This document shows, piece after piece, positions 1 to 11,751 of a stretch of DNA of 64,000 nt. Numbering within the stretch: position 1 is the first letter of the stretch; every line of letters begins with the position of its first letter. The stretch is from Dryocosmus kuriphilus (lineage: Eukaryota > Arthropoda > Insecta > Hymenoptera > Cynipidae), in the NCBI GenBank assembly GCA_038277395.1, contig CM076194.1, forward strand, positions 177,714,467 to 177,778,466. Direction: 5' to 3'. The translations under genes were made by a program, and so were the position numbers. Under the pieces are notes generated by a model. The model did not search any database. It was not told where the DNA came from and saw only the letters and a program-made list of their open reading frames with translations.

Positions 1-1253
1 TCTATAACGTATAACCCAATGTTTTAACCTCGAACCGAAGTTTTTGATATATGTGAAAGATAGTGGGGGGCGGGAAGGCACCCCTGTGACTGTTCACAAA
101 AATAATTACTCACCTACCCCTTTCCCATGTTTTTCGAGGGGCGGGAAGACACTCCTGTGACTTTTCAAAAAAGTACTGAAAATCACACTCTTACCTCTTT
201 TCCATGTTTTGCGTGGGGCAGCATTATAAAATTAAAAACCGGCATATTTTGGCGCAACTCAATATTTGGCCAACAGAAAAATAAACTTTGGTAAAAGATG
301 GCAGACTGGAATATCGGAGTGGAAGATTAAAGTCCTGCACAATATGTTGGATTAGAAATTAAAGTTTGTCGTATTTTGCCGGATCCCAACACTTGACCAT
401 AATATTATCATCGCCTTCAGAATATTGGCTGGAAGACTGTAGCTCGCAGGCGCAATGGCTGGTACAGAAGTGGCATTTCTCTAGTAGACGCTATTGATTT
501 ACAACGGCCAAATCCGGGATATATCACATGGGGGGGGGGGGGGGGGGAATGATGTCCTAGGGTGGGGGGGTTAGAGCGTGGTCAGATAGAGTTAAACTCA
601 AAATTTTACCAACTAATTTTTGTTCGCATAGGATTATTATTGTTCGAGAACCTAGACAGGTAACTTTTTGCAAGATGAGACTGATGAGAGTGAACCTGCG
701 ATTTACAGGTGTCCTATGATTGGTCAGAATCATATGTACTGCTCTCTGCATTCAATATACTTTGCCTAATATTTGACATGTTTAGTCTCAAGCGAGACTA
801 AAATGCCTATTCTGGGACATTTTCCGAAATTTACTTCATTTCAGGACATTTTTCTCAAATCCGGGACTGTCACGGGTGTTTATTATAGAAAAAACAGCTT
901 TTACGATGTAAGGTTTTTTTTATCGTCGTCGTTTACGTTATCCTTGTCGTTCTGTTCTACGTCGATTTTATACAAGCTAAGTTTCGAAATATGCAGCTTC
1001 GATTGTGCCTTTTGGCACATGCTTTTAGGGACAAAAAATAAAGGTCATGTGCATTAACCAGCCTTTGTTGACCAAATATCCTGGTTTTTTTATTTATGGA
1101 AAAAGTCACCAAAAAATAATAAATTCCATTTTCTGCTCAAAGTATGCAAAATACCGAAAAAAATGAACAAACAAAAATTGTTTATATAAGAAGGTTCTAC
1201 AGATTTTTTATTGAGAATTTTTTGATAAGACACGTGCTTTTCATTTTAATTGT
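1..1253. other. AT-rich intergenic DNA with a short tandem duplication and a poly-G run
   Basis: No gene is recognisable; short open frames here have no family resemblance. A unit of about 75 bp beginning GGGGCGGGAAG and containing CCTGTGACT, then TTTCCCATGTTTT, is repeated about 2.3 times between 64 and 220. A run of 18 G lies at 530-547. The rest is unremarkable. Confidence 0.6.
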
Positions 1254-2097
1254 TGTTACGTTGGTCCCCGTGAGGGTGGACAATTAAATTTCCTAGTCGC
1301 CCACACTCACGGTATCCATACGCCATTAAGTATAAGAAGTGCAATAGCCGAGATGGTTGTACCTCCCATGTCACTCACAATCATCATCGCTAGTGCAGAT
1401 GTACCTGATGGTGAGAAGGAGAGAGAGGCGTCAGGGGTATAGTAAACGTGGGCGGAAACACCGACTATCGGTGACACCTCCCGCATGCAGTTAAGCACGT
1501 CGAGTGTGAACCTCCTCTTTAATTATGCTCTCCGGATAATCGTAGTGGTCCGTGCGACCACTAAAAGTTAAATAACAAATTCAATTATTATTAAAAGTCA
1601 AAAAGCCATATAGGCCATTTTCCTAGCTTTCCGTGAACTACCAAAATCTCGAAATTCAAAAATTAATGAATAACGTTAACATTATTAATAAAAGATAGTT
1701 GCAATTTTTGACATTTATAAAAAGAATCGAATCAATATGGAATAATTTGATCAATTGATTGAATCCAACTGGTATTCATAATAGAAAACCAGATGGATCC
1801 AACTAACGAATGAATTATCTCTAATATAGGGATAAATCATAATTAAACATTAACTTCATGAATTCGATTTATTTATTGATTAGAAATACTTAATAAGTAA
1901 ATTCCCCGTTAGTTCATGACAACACCCAAATTATTAATTAGTAAAAGTAAGCAATGAATTAAGAAATATACCACCTCTCATTGGTTCTGCTAGCCTAAGA
2001 CTGACGAATCCAAACCTGATTAAAAACTTTAATTTAACAATAATTTATTTACAATACGTAAAACTTTCCTCAGGAATAATCTCTAAAATCTTATCAG

Positions 2098-2149
<52 letters not shown>

Positions 2150-2324
2150 TTTAAACAACACTCAGTAAGAACTAGAATCTCAATAATCAATAATAACCAA
2201 TTGCATGGATCGATATTGAGACCACACTCGACTAATAGCTAGTAGATCTTCAGGCTTACCAGCACTTTACCAATCAATAACTTAGGTAACAGCACCTAAC
2301 ATTCATCCATAGGACTGTTATTGA

Positions 2325-2392
<68 letters not shown>

Positions 2393-3754
2393 TGCTCCAC
2401 GCTAAGTACGGCTCATTTAATTATTGACGACCGTTAATAACTAATTTGATGCGAAGACTCGTTACTGAGTCCTTTTTACATTAATCTTTGAATTATTACT
2501 AATAAATAACAAGATTGATTAATGGAATTATTGATTGGTGTCGATTGGTGATATTTCTATTTCAATAAGCTGAACTGGGGCAACAATAAATTGACAATAG
2601 GAAGTAAATTCTTCCTAACTATTATTATAAACAAAATATGAACATTTAAATTTAAGAACTTACATTATTTCTTTGGTATGAGATTTTAATTCAGAAAACT
2701 AACTAAATACTTGAATTTAACTGCATAGCAACAGTGCACGTGTGCCTTCAAAATTTCTGAGTTGGAATAATTTCCAAAAATCAGCAGTTAGTGGTCACGC
2801 GGACTGCATCCGGCCGGTGCAAAGGTCCCACGCTCGGGGTGCTAACTCAGCTGAAAACCCTACTTAAAATCATAAATACCTTAGACGACGAGGCAACTCA
2901 TTGCATTGTCTCGATAGCATTTACCGCCAGCAGCTTGCCCGAGCAAGTAGCCCGGTAAGTTTGAGTACCTAGTATCCTCGCTCCGTCGTAGTTTTTACTC
3001 GCGCTTCCCAGAGTCGCTGTTGTCACCTGAAAGTGCCCAGTGCAAGTCAAGTGTGCAATGCCCCGGGATTTTTTTGTCGACGTTAAATCAAACAACAAAA
3101 TAGCTACGTTAGTTTTAATGAGAACGGCCCAGGGGGTATTTCTAAAATACCAAAAAGTACTAGAAACATCGGCAAAACAACTTGTAATATTGTGAATTCG
3201 GGTGACAACTCGCGGGTAGGAGAAGTGCGGGAAGTGATTACTGGACCGTGGGTGTAAGTGCACAAACGAGGAAGTCACTAGCGGCCAGCAAGGTTTGACG
3301 TAAGTTTAGCAATTCAGACTACGCAATCTTGTTTTATCTTTCTCTCTCTCTCTCCCTCTCGTAGAAGCCAAGGGGTCAGTTTCGGTTCACATTATCCAGG
3401 CTTGAATTATACCGTTGTTGAAACGTCGATTTGACGTTCGTGCCCGGCACCCCCTTTTTAAGATGGTGTGTGGTAAATATTAAGGATCCTGTATTTTTTT
3501 TGGTAAATAAAGTTCACCTACTGTTATTTCTCTAAAGTAATTCCAGTGCTTATTATTTAAATTAAGACCTTTTCGGACAGAACTTAGAATCAACGTACAA
3601 GACTGACATGACGAGTTTAGGCACTTCCCTAAAGGGAGGAGTGGTTACAATAGCGATTCCCACATAAAAATAAAATAAACAGTTAGGAGTCCCTCCTGAC
3701 TGACTGTTTGGCAACCTCCGGCGAACAAATTAAAAACAACCATCGTTCGTAACA
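1254..3754 (+). mobile_element. Solo LTR (about 2.5 kb), probably Gypsy- or BEL-type
   Basis: The segment starts TGTTACG and ends CGTAACA, a short inverted TG...CA terminus typical of LTRs, and is flanked on both sides by TTGT (1250-1253 and 3755-3758), a 4-bp target duplication. No second LTR and no gag or pol motif lies inside, so it looks like a solo LTR left by LTR-LTR recombination. A GGTAAATAAAGTT polyadenylation-like signal near 3503 gives a plus orientation, with U3 of about 2.2 kb and U5 of about 230 bp. It contains two long TA dinucleotide tracts (2098-2145 and 2326-2389) and a CT-rich stretch at 3340-3360. Reading frames inside (1307-1498 minus, 2898-3278 minus) resemble nothing I know. 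A short non-autonomous element is the alternative. Confidence 0.65.
2098..2389. repeat. Two TA dinucleotide microsatellites inside the solo LTR
   Basis: Near-pure (TA)n runs occupy about 2098-2145 and 2326-2389, separated by about 180 bp of unique LTR sequence. They probably expanded after or within the LTR U3. Confidence 0.9.
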
Positions 3755-3758
3755 TTGT

Positions 3759-4130
3759 CAAAAATAAGTTCAAAAATCCAAAATTTTAATTGTGAGAATA
3801 GCCATACAAGATGTATACAGTAAAATGTTTAATTTCAGAATTGTTCATCTAAGACAGGTCTACAAATTTCTTGCTGACCAATTTCGATAAGACACGTATG
3901 TATTGTTTGCTTTAATCGTGAAAAGCAACATTCAAAATCACAAATTTTAATTTTTAGAAAAACGGCATAATCTGCAAAAAGTTTTACTATTATTAAACTA
4001 TTTTGCAGTATTATAAATGACCGTAACTTGCCCACTAACGGAGCAATCTTTTAAGCTCCTTCTTCAACTTTAAATGATGTTAATGAAAAAAGTTTCACTA
4101 GAAAAATCCCATTTTAAAAATATTGTAAAA
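3759..4130. other. Intergenic DNA, nothing recognised
   Basis: AT-rich spacer between the solo LTR and the large inverted-repeat element. The only open frame (3835-4035, minus) has no recognisable motif. Confidence 0.5.
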
Positions 4131-4249
4131 ATGCTAAGTAGTATAGCAAGGAGGATACGGGGGCAGCACGACAAGCTTCGCGATGCCGCCGACAGATGGC
4201 GCCACTACTCCCTCAGTGGTGTGTGTCCATGCTAAGTATCGACAGTCGG

Positions 4250-4510
4250 TATTACCCTCGGTCGGCAAGGTAGGGTTTCTGGATGCATTAGAAACATGGC
4301 AGTTTGTTACCATCCGTTGGTAAGGCAGAAATATGTGACAGTTTGTTACCATCAGTCGGTAAGGTAGGGTTTCTGGATCCATTAGAAACATGGCAGTTTG
4401 TTACCGTCAGTCGGTAATGTAGAAATATGTGACATCATGTTACCATCAGTCGGTAATGTAGAAATCTGATGAATGTGAACCGAGTGATTTGCCAATAGTC
4501 GGTAATGTAT
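4250..4510. repeat. Subterminal tandem repeats within the TIR
   Basis: At least six imperfect copies of a motif like GTTACCATCAGTCGGTAA (variants GTTACCGTCAGTCGGTAA and TTACCATCCGTTGGTAA) are spaced about 25-60 bp apart. They are mirrored near 14560-14800 in the other arm. Clustered subterminal repeats are typical transposase or integrase binding sites; that role is inferred. Confidence 0.7.
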
Positions 4511-6754
4511 GGTTCGTGTCCGTGCTAAATTAATCAGTGTGATGTGGGTTTATGTCCGTGCTAAAACCATTTAACAACAGGCTATGCAGGTAAGTGTTGG
4601 AATTCTGTCAAGTAAGGCGGGTTGCCTCCCTGCAGGCTAAATGATTGTAAAAACGGAGGTTTGGTGGAAGGGTTCTGTTTCAGGTAATATGTCTGTACCT
4701 CAATACGCGAGCGCGTGCGTTTCTAACTAATTTAATGAGTTTTTAAACAATATCGAAAGTTTCTACCATCGCAATGGTTCAAAGTCCCTCGATGTTAGAG
4801 CGTGTGTGAAATTCAGCTGAAAATCCATCGTTGAAAAGTAAAAGTTAACTTCGACAATATCGAAAGTTTCTACTCATTACAAAGTTTCAAAGTCCCTCGA
4901 TGCTCGGAGTGTGAAATGTTTAAGGTAGAATTCATTTCTCATTATTGTCATGGTTATATTATTACAAGTCTTAGATCTCTTACATTTTAATAATAAGCGA
5001 AATGAGTTCGGTAAAAGAAATGAAGATAAGTAGTACTTATAATGTTTAGAAAATCACATTGAATTTAACTTATTAAAAGAACTATATATTATAGAGTAAT
5101 AGCAAGACATTGCATACTTAGTACCACTCTGGGTCTATTTTATCACTTTTTATAAATTAACGAGATAAAATTTACAACCACGTATATTACATGTGTTAAA
5201 TCTACTGTTGGAAATAATAAGCGAGCTTCTAAGCTGTTAAAAATCAGCTAATAAAAAATATTATTTGATAAGGCTAGCCTCTCTTATTTCATTAACGATT
5301 GAAATTATTTGAAGACATTATTTCTGTTTCAAGTAACCGCAATCAATCTACCAAATAAATCAGCTACATAAATTTTATAATCCACTGTAAGAAACTTTGA
5401 AGTAATCTTTAACACAACAAAGTATTATACATAATATGCTAAAAAAACCAATTCATTTAAATAAAACCTTGCAATACATGAAAACGTTAAAAGGTATGAC
5501 AAAAATGTATTTAGAAAAGGGGATATTTTCAGACAGATCTAAATGATACACCAAAAAAATGTAAATTTGAGAGCTTGTGGTGGTTTGAATGGGGATTCCC
5601 GAGAACTCGACGAGTTTCAAAGTCCCTCGATGCTCGGAGTGTGAAGTGAGGAGTCAGAATGCATTCTTCTTTATTGTCATGATTATATTATTACAGGTCT
5701 CAGATCTCTTACACTTTAATAATAATAATAATAAGCGAAATGAGTTCGGGAAAAGAAATGAAGATGAGTAGTACCTATAATGTTTAAAAAATCACATTGA
5801 ATTTAACTTATTAAAAGAACCATATATTATAGAGTAATAGAAAGCCATTGCATAATTAGTACCATTCTGGGTATATTTTACCAGTTTTTTTATAAACTCA
5901 CGAGATAAAATTTACAATCATATATATTATATGTGTTAATTCTACTGTTGGAAATAATAAACGAGTTTTTAAGCTGTTAAAAATCAGCTAATAAAAGTAT
6001 TATTTAATAACGCTAACCTCTCTTATTTAGTTAATCATTGAAATTATTTGAAGGCATTATTTTTTGTTTCAAGTGACCACAATCAATCTACTAAATAAAT
6101 CTGCTACATATATTTTATAATCCACTGTAAGAAAGTTTGAAATATTCTTTAACACGACAAAGTAATATGCTAAAAATTCAGTTCATTTAACTAAAACCTT
6201 GCAATACTCGAAAACGGTAGGCAATATGACGAAAATGTATTTAAAAAAAGGGATGTTTTTCGGAAAGATCTAAATGATACACAAAGAAAAATTTCAAAAT
6301 TTGCAAATATATCAAAAACTGTAAGAGATACGTAAAAAGGGGCAAAATTTTAATTCTTACAAAACAGTTCCTCAAACTGATCTAAATGATACACTACAGA
6401 AATTTTCAAAAAGTAAGGAGGGTTGCGGAGCTGGAGGCAATAATCAGTAATTTAGGAATGAGGCGATGGTGGTAAGTGTCTGAATTCAACCAAGTAAGGC
6501 GGGTTGCCGAGCTGTAGACTAAATTTTGTAAAAACTTTAGTTTGATGGAAGGATTCTGTTTCAGGTTAAATGTCTATACTTCACTGTGTGTGTGTGTGTG
6601 TAAATAATTTAAAGAGTTTTTAAAAGCAAAAGTTATGTTGAAAATCCAGGCATGGAAATTAATTATTGACTGTGTCTTATTCATATCACTTAAGGGAAAA
6701 AATAAAAATTAGAAATGACTGAGAAATTCTTACTAATAAAGTCGGCTAATTTCA

Positions 6755-6943
6755 TCACACCGAAAATGAGATTACAGCACTAATAGTAGTTTTATTTGAT
6801 ATCAGGGGACGCATTGAGGACTCGAAAGTACTGCGCAGGAAGTTTTCATAGAGAATTTTTCTAGAAGCTTCCAGGTAGATTGTATCGGCGATTCCCGACT
6901 TCTCGGCAGTGGCCAACATGAATCGACAGGTTTCATAGTTCAA
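6755..6943 (-). CDS. Small ORF duplicated in both arms, unknown
   Basis: A 62-codon frame whose product starts MNYETCRFML and ends AVISFSV. An almost identical frame lies at 12115-12303 on the other strand, differing at one residue (Ile/Met near position 48). Preservation may simply reflect arm homogenisation. I recognise no family. The middle (KSGIADTIYLEASRK) looks like plausible protein sequence, possibly a captured exon. There is no clear start context and no neighbouring gene. Confidence 0.25.
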   Translation of the reverse strand: MNYETCRFMLATAEKSGIADTIYLEASRKILYENFLRSTFESSMRPLISNKTTISAVISFSV

Positions 6944-7775
6944 AGCGTCCTTGAAACGTCACTGCTAGGAGTTTATGTAGGAATTTGACGAAGGTAAAAC
7001 CAGCCATTTGCCGATGGTTCGTGTCTGTGCTAAATGTGTGTAAAATTAATCAGTGACCGACAGGTGATGATGGTTTGCGTCCGTGCTGAAATGAAATTCA
7101 GTCAATATTCAATTACGGCCGGTTGCTCAGATATAGCTTTCAGGAGCAAGGTTTTGTTCCAAGCTGAATGTTTGTAAAACCACAGTTCGGTGGAAGGGTT
7201 CTGTTTCAGGCTAAATGTCTGCAAAATTAATCAATAATCGAAAGTCGATGATGGTTCGTGTCAATGCTGAACGTCTGTAAAATTAGACAGTATCCGACAG
7301 GCTATTTCCTCATACTGCTCAGTTTTATCAGCTGGAGAGGAGGAATATATTGTCCTCAGTTTTATTAGCTGGAAAGGGGGAAAATAAATTTCAGGGTAAC
7401 GTTTTTAGAGTTCGTACAGGGAAAATGGTGTGATTCGATTGCACAAATTGTGATTTTTAAATTTTAGGGAATATTTTTAGATTTGGAACAGGCAAAATGG
7501 TATGATTTGATTGAACAGATTGTAATTATGAAATTTCAGGGAACATTGGAAGAGGAAAAATGGTATGAAAGCTCTCTCGTCTTACCGACTGAGTTGCAGA
7601 ACCCTTACAGCTATACTGGCGTCATCTGCGTAATAAAATATGGCGTTTCCGTTTTTGTTTCATGATTAGACGTTATGTTTCATGTGACAATAACTTTGCG
7701 CCTGCGCAATCGACATCTCTCTATGTATATGGCGTTATATAATAAACTCTAGACGTAAATTATTATGAAGGTAAG

Positions 7776-8030
7776 TTAAAGTATACACCTCCCAACTGGA
7801 CAAAAGAGATATTCACTGTCACTCAAGTTATATCCAACAATCCAGTGGCGTACAAGCACAAGGACTATCAAGAGCAAACTATTGCTGGCGGCTTCTATGA
7901 ACAGGAACTTTTCAAAGAGAACCATTCAGATGTATACCTTGTGGAAAAAAATAATCAAGAAACGTGGCAATAAAGTATATGTAAAGTGGCTAGGCTTGAC
8001 ATATCAGATATGTAATCAATTTTTGTGCAA
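7776..8030 (+). pseudogene. Decayed Polinton/Maverick-type integrase C-terminal domain
   Basis: From 7779 a frame reads KYTPPNWTKEIFTV, continues through GGFYEQELF to DVYLVEK, and then needs a one-base shift in an A-run near 7955 to continue IIKKRGNKVYVKWLG. The order YTPNW-x-EEIF, FYEQEL, KRGNK-x-VKW-x-G matches, from my knowledge of the family, the C-terminal SH3/chromodomain-like end of Polinton/Maverick c-integrases. The DDE core that should precede it is absent. Upstream sequence (7680-7775) is non-coding and the left arm ends at 7312. The frame ends in stops after the chromodomain-like part. This is the main protein evidence for the element's family. Confidence 0.7.
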
Positions 8031-8034
8031 TGTT

Positions 8035-8165
8035 GAGCCAACGTTGATCCAACTTTGAACCAACGTTGAACCAACGTTGAATCAACGTTGAACCAACGTT
8101 GAGTTAACGTTTATTCAACTTTGGTTTGACGTCGGCTCAACATTTTTTTAACATCGTTTCAACGT
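8035..8165. repeat. CAACGTTGAAC tandem array
   Basis: About ten imperfect copies of a 12-13-bp unit CCAACGTTGAAC, degenerating on both sides (GAGCCAACGTTGATCCAACT, then TTGAGTTAACG). Each unit contains the palindrome AACGTT. It lies directly downstream of the integrase relic. Confidence 0.85.
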
Positions 8166-8690
8166 ATGTGCTTCCGCCTTGTTCAGGATTGCCTGACATG
8201 TCAGACTGGGGTACTGCATTATGTTGGAATATACAAACACCATTTTAAATCCTAATGGATATGTGGCAAATGCTTGTGATATACATATTAACCATTAGTT
8301 AATCATTAGTTAGGTTAATCTTTAAATGTAAAAACGTTTTTCAAATGTCTAATCATTAGTTTTATTTTCAATGATAGATGATGCAAATAGGTATAAAAAG
8401 TAAAAAAATATTAACATCCAAATTTTGCTGTCATTATTTGAGCAGATGTCTACAGAATAGTACTACTATATAATTTACCACTCTGGTTCTCTCGAAGATT
8501 CAAGAAGATTCTGTGCTCATGCACAATGAATGGAGGTAATTGGAGTCACAAGATGAAGATTAAAAAGAAGAATTTGATCAACATGATAACTCACCATCCA
8601 TGACAATCAATAATGATGCTGATGATGATGGTAACAATAATGAAGATGGATGATGATGATGAAGATGCTGTTAAAAATGACTTTTCCTCT

Positions 8691-8850
8691 GAATATATAG
8701 AAGCAAAATGTTCACATTACTGGGCAGATCCTAATAAATTGATCGATCATTTGCACTCACTTTCACAATCCCAAAAAAAAAAACAGAAATAAGACGCTTA
8801 AAATAATTGCAACCATTAATGAACTAAGAGAGGTTGGCATTATTGAATGA
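8691..8850 (+). pseudogene. Relic of a small conserved TE-associated ORF (W-DPN...INELRE-GII end)
   Basis: From 8691 the frame reads EYIEAKCSHYWADPNKLIDH and continues LHSLSQS. After a frameshift in the A-run at 8771-8782 it continues LKIIATINELREVGIIE and a stop. Upstream (8570-8690) is rich in Asp/Asn codons. I recall a motif of W-DPNELVDRLRLL followed by II-IIEELREAGII at the C-terminus of many insect and cnidarian hypothetical proteins linked to mobile elements. Function is unknown. The match is from memory and needs a search. Confidence 0.45.
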
Positions 8851-9479
8851 TAATATTCTTATTAATTGGTGTAAAAACTTTAACAACTGCTGGTTCAATA
8901 TTTTTAATTGTTGAAATAACATTTGAATTATTGGCTTGAACATTTCCTGTACATATAACTTAAGAATCACATATAAAATTTTATATGTAGTTCTTTACAT
9001 TTATTATATTGCAATAAATTAAATAAATCTAATTTTCAAAATGTATGTGTATTTCTTCTTCATTCCTCTCCCCTGAATTCATTTTAGTTAGTGCAAGAGG
9101 GGATCAGCTCATCCTTTAAAGCTTTAACACATGATTTAAAGTGTGCAATAATTGAATCCAACATTTTTCAATATCTACTTGTTTCAACTACAAAATAATC
9201 CTCCCCAAAACATCTTATTCCTCATATATTTTAATAGTTAACTGAGGTTAATTTCACTTTTAACATCACTGAACAAAAATCTTTGTAATTGTATGCAAGA
9301 AATCAATCATTTTGTCTAATTAGTATAGGAATCAATAGTACAAATCTATTCATTATTCATATAGTTCGCCTTTTTTATCTCTTGAAGTAGATTTATTTTA
9401 AACAGAGTTCAATGTTGACCTAAGAAAAGTATTTTTTCATTGTCAATGATTGATTTCAATATCTTCAATACTTCACTAA

Positions 9480-9990
9480 TCATGTTATTATTGCAAGGTT
9501 TCAGTTAAATGAACTGAGTTTTTAACATATTACTCTGTTTTGTTAAAGATTATTTCAAAGTTGCTTACAGTGGATTATAAAATTTATGTAGCTGGTTTAT
9601 TTGGTAGATTGACTGCGGTTACCTGAAACAGGAATAACGCATTGAAATAATTTCAATCTTAATGAAATAAGAGAGGCTAGCGTTATTAAATAAGATTTTT
9701 ATTAGATGATTCTTTAACAGTTTAAAAGATAGTTTATTATTTCCAATAGTAGAATTAACACATGTAATATATATGTGATTGTAAGTTTTATCTCGTTAAT
9801 TTATAAAACCTGATAAAATAGACCCAACATGGTACTAAGTGTGCAATGTCTTTCTATAAATAATATATAGTTCCTTTAATAAGTTAAATTCAATGTGATT
9901 TTTAAACATTATAGGTACTTGTTTATGATATATAATTAATCTTAATTTCTTTTAACGGAACTCATTTTGGTTATTATAAAAGAAAAAATG
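9480..9990. repeat. Third, diverged copy of the arm's 730-bp unit in the element's centre
   Basis: Starting at GCAAGGTTTCAGTTAAATGA, this stretch matches the right-arm units at about 12860-13330 and 13590-14060 in the same orientation, through TACAGTGGATTATAAAAT to the AAAATGTAAGAGA region. It is more diverged than the arm copies are from one another. Confidence 0.75.
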
Positions 9991-11094
9991 TAAGAGACTC
10001 ATTTTTGTTTTAGACTTTTCTATAACCGATGGTCTAAGGTTTGTAATCACTGAATGCAAATTTTGAGTATTTTATTTAACCACAACCTCCAATTCCTGCT
10101 CACTAAATATAATCAAGTTTTGAGAAATTTCATGCATCCAGATTGGACAACAGAGCTATTTATAGTAAAATCAAATAAGAAATATTGAATCAGTTACTTA
10201 GAAGCACTTTCAAAAGTCAAGCATTTCGATATTTATCTATCGGAAAAAAAGTAATAGAGCTGGGAAATAGATCGTTTGTAAATAGGTTAGGATTTGATGC
10301 TTCTCACAATAGTTGGATAAATAATTCAGATTTGTAGAATAGGTTCACTCCTCGATTATTACTGACAAACGCATTACTTAAAACACTTTAAATCTATGTT
10401 ATAGCATCTTAGGGGATATGTTGTAATAATTTTCGAAGAATTTCGTAAAACGTAAGACTTACATTGGTTGTTCTTTGACTTTATCAACCAATTTACTGTT
10501 TATACATTCCATAGGTATGTGTCACTCATCTCCAGTTATCTCTTTGATTTTTCAGTAACTATAACTCCTTAGCAAATTTCTTTTTGATATTTGTTGACAG
10601 GAAGCTGACGTCATATTTTGTGTGACACCAAGAGTAGGTTAAACATGATACACTTATTTTAATCTCTAAAATAACATTGTGAGAGATCTCGCAAATACAC
10701 AGAAATGACTTTAAATTATTTTTACATATTCTGAGCTGTACAATTGCTCTTCTAATTATTTTACTCTTTAGCATGGACATTAACCCTTTTCCCAAGAATC
10801 ACATTATTAACCTTGCAAAATGTCTGTAAAATTGAGAATTTATTGTTTACGTATAATACTAATGATCTCTCAGATGACGTTATAGCATTTTGGGGATACG
10901 ATGTAGTATTTTGAAAGAGTTTGGAAAATGTAATTCTTACTTTCATTATTGAACTTAAAATTTTTCAACAATTAAGTAAAATATTTTTTTTAGACGACAT
11001 AACTGCAACCTAAGAGGAACAGAGAGACTTCTTTTTTTATTGTACGATAAATCTTCAAATCATGATAGGTAAATTGCTATTTCTAAAAATAAGG

Positions 11095-11347
11095 GAGAGA
11101 GAGAGAGAGAGGCCTTTAAAGAAGAACGAGTGTGAAACCTGTTAATAAAATGCATGTCACTTTTTATCTCAAGCTTCGGGAATGCTGATACTATATTACG
11201 TATTTAACATAAACAGATAAACGCACTGATTTAAAGTGGTGCTACAAATCGTAAAACCTTCAATAAAATGCATTCTGGTATTGCAGTATTTTATATGACC
11301 TGGGATTATTATTATTAATATTATTATTATTATTATTATTATTATTA
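11095..11347. repeat. GA and ATT microsatellites
   Basis: A short (GA)n run lies at about 11093-11111 and an (ATT)n run at about 11309-11347, in the AT-rich centre of the Polinton-like element. The flanking 10000-11500 segment otherwise holds no recognisable gene. Frames at 10559-10795 and 10761-10946 (minus) look accidental. Confidence 0.85.
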
Positions 11348-11751
11348 TGGGTTTGTATATATCCTCAACTAATGTACGTACTATCTTTGATTATTAATAT
11401 ATCTCCCTCTTTATTTTAAAGTTATAAAAGATTCTATGTACATCATAAATACTCCAAGTCGTTACAGAAGTCCAATGTCAGCAACCCACCGTACTTAGTT
11501 ATTGATTGAATGACATTTTAGCACAGACACGAACCATCACCATCATCATCTGTTGGTAATTGATTGTTTTCTCCAAAAACTTAGCGCGGACATGAACCAC
11601 CATCGTCTGTCAGTTACTGATTAATTTTACAGACACTCAGCACGTATTTTAGCACGGACATAAACCCTCATCACACTGATTGAATGACTATTTAGCACAG
11701 ACACGAACCATCATCGCACTGATTAATTTAGCACAGACACAAACCATCATA

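Larger units (their letters stand above)
4137..7312. repeat. Left terminal inverted arm of the Polinton-like element
   Basis: This is the reverse complement of 11752-14919 with only scattered differences. Homology stops just inside GTATCCGACAGGCTAT. The arm is modular. Subterminal repeats of GTTACCATCAGTCGGTAA type occupy 4250-4510. Copies of a module containing GGTTCTGTTTCAGG lie near 4670, 6550 and 7195. A roughly 730-bp AT-rich unit is present twice (about 4870-5580 and 5600-6300), both marked by AAAGTCCCTCGATGCTCGGA. Short GTCCGTGCTAAA repeats lie at 4520-4570 and 7020-7090. Confidence 0.85.

Noticed and set aside
2898..3278. 126-codon minus frame in the solo LTR
   Set aside because: No recognisable domain and unlikely composition; it lies antisense to the LTR orientation.
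8035..8165. CRISPR-like array
   Set aside because: Units of 12-13 bp directly adjacent with no unique spacers, in a eukaryotic TE.
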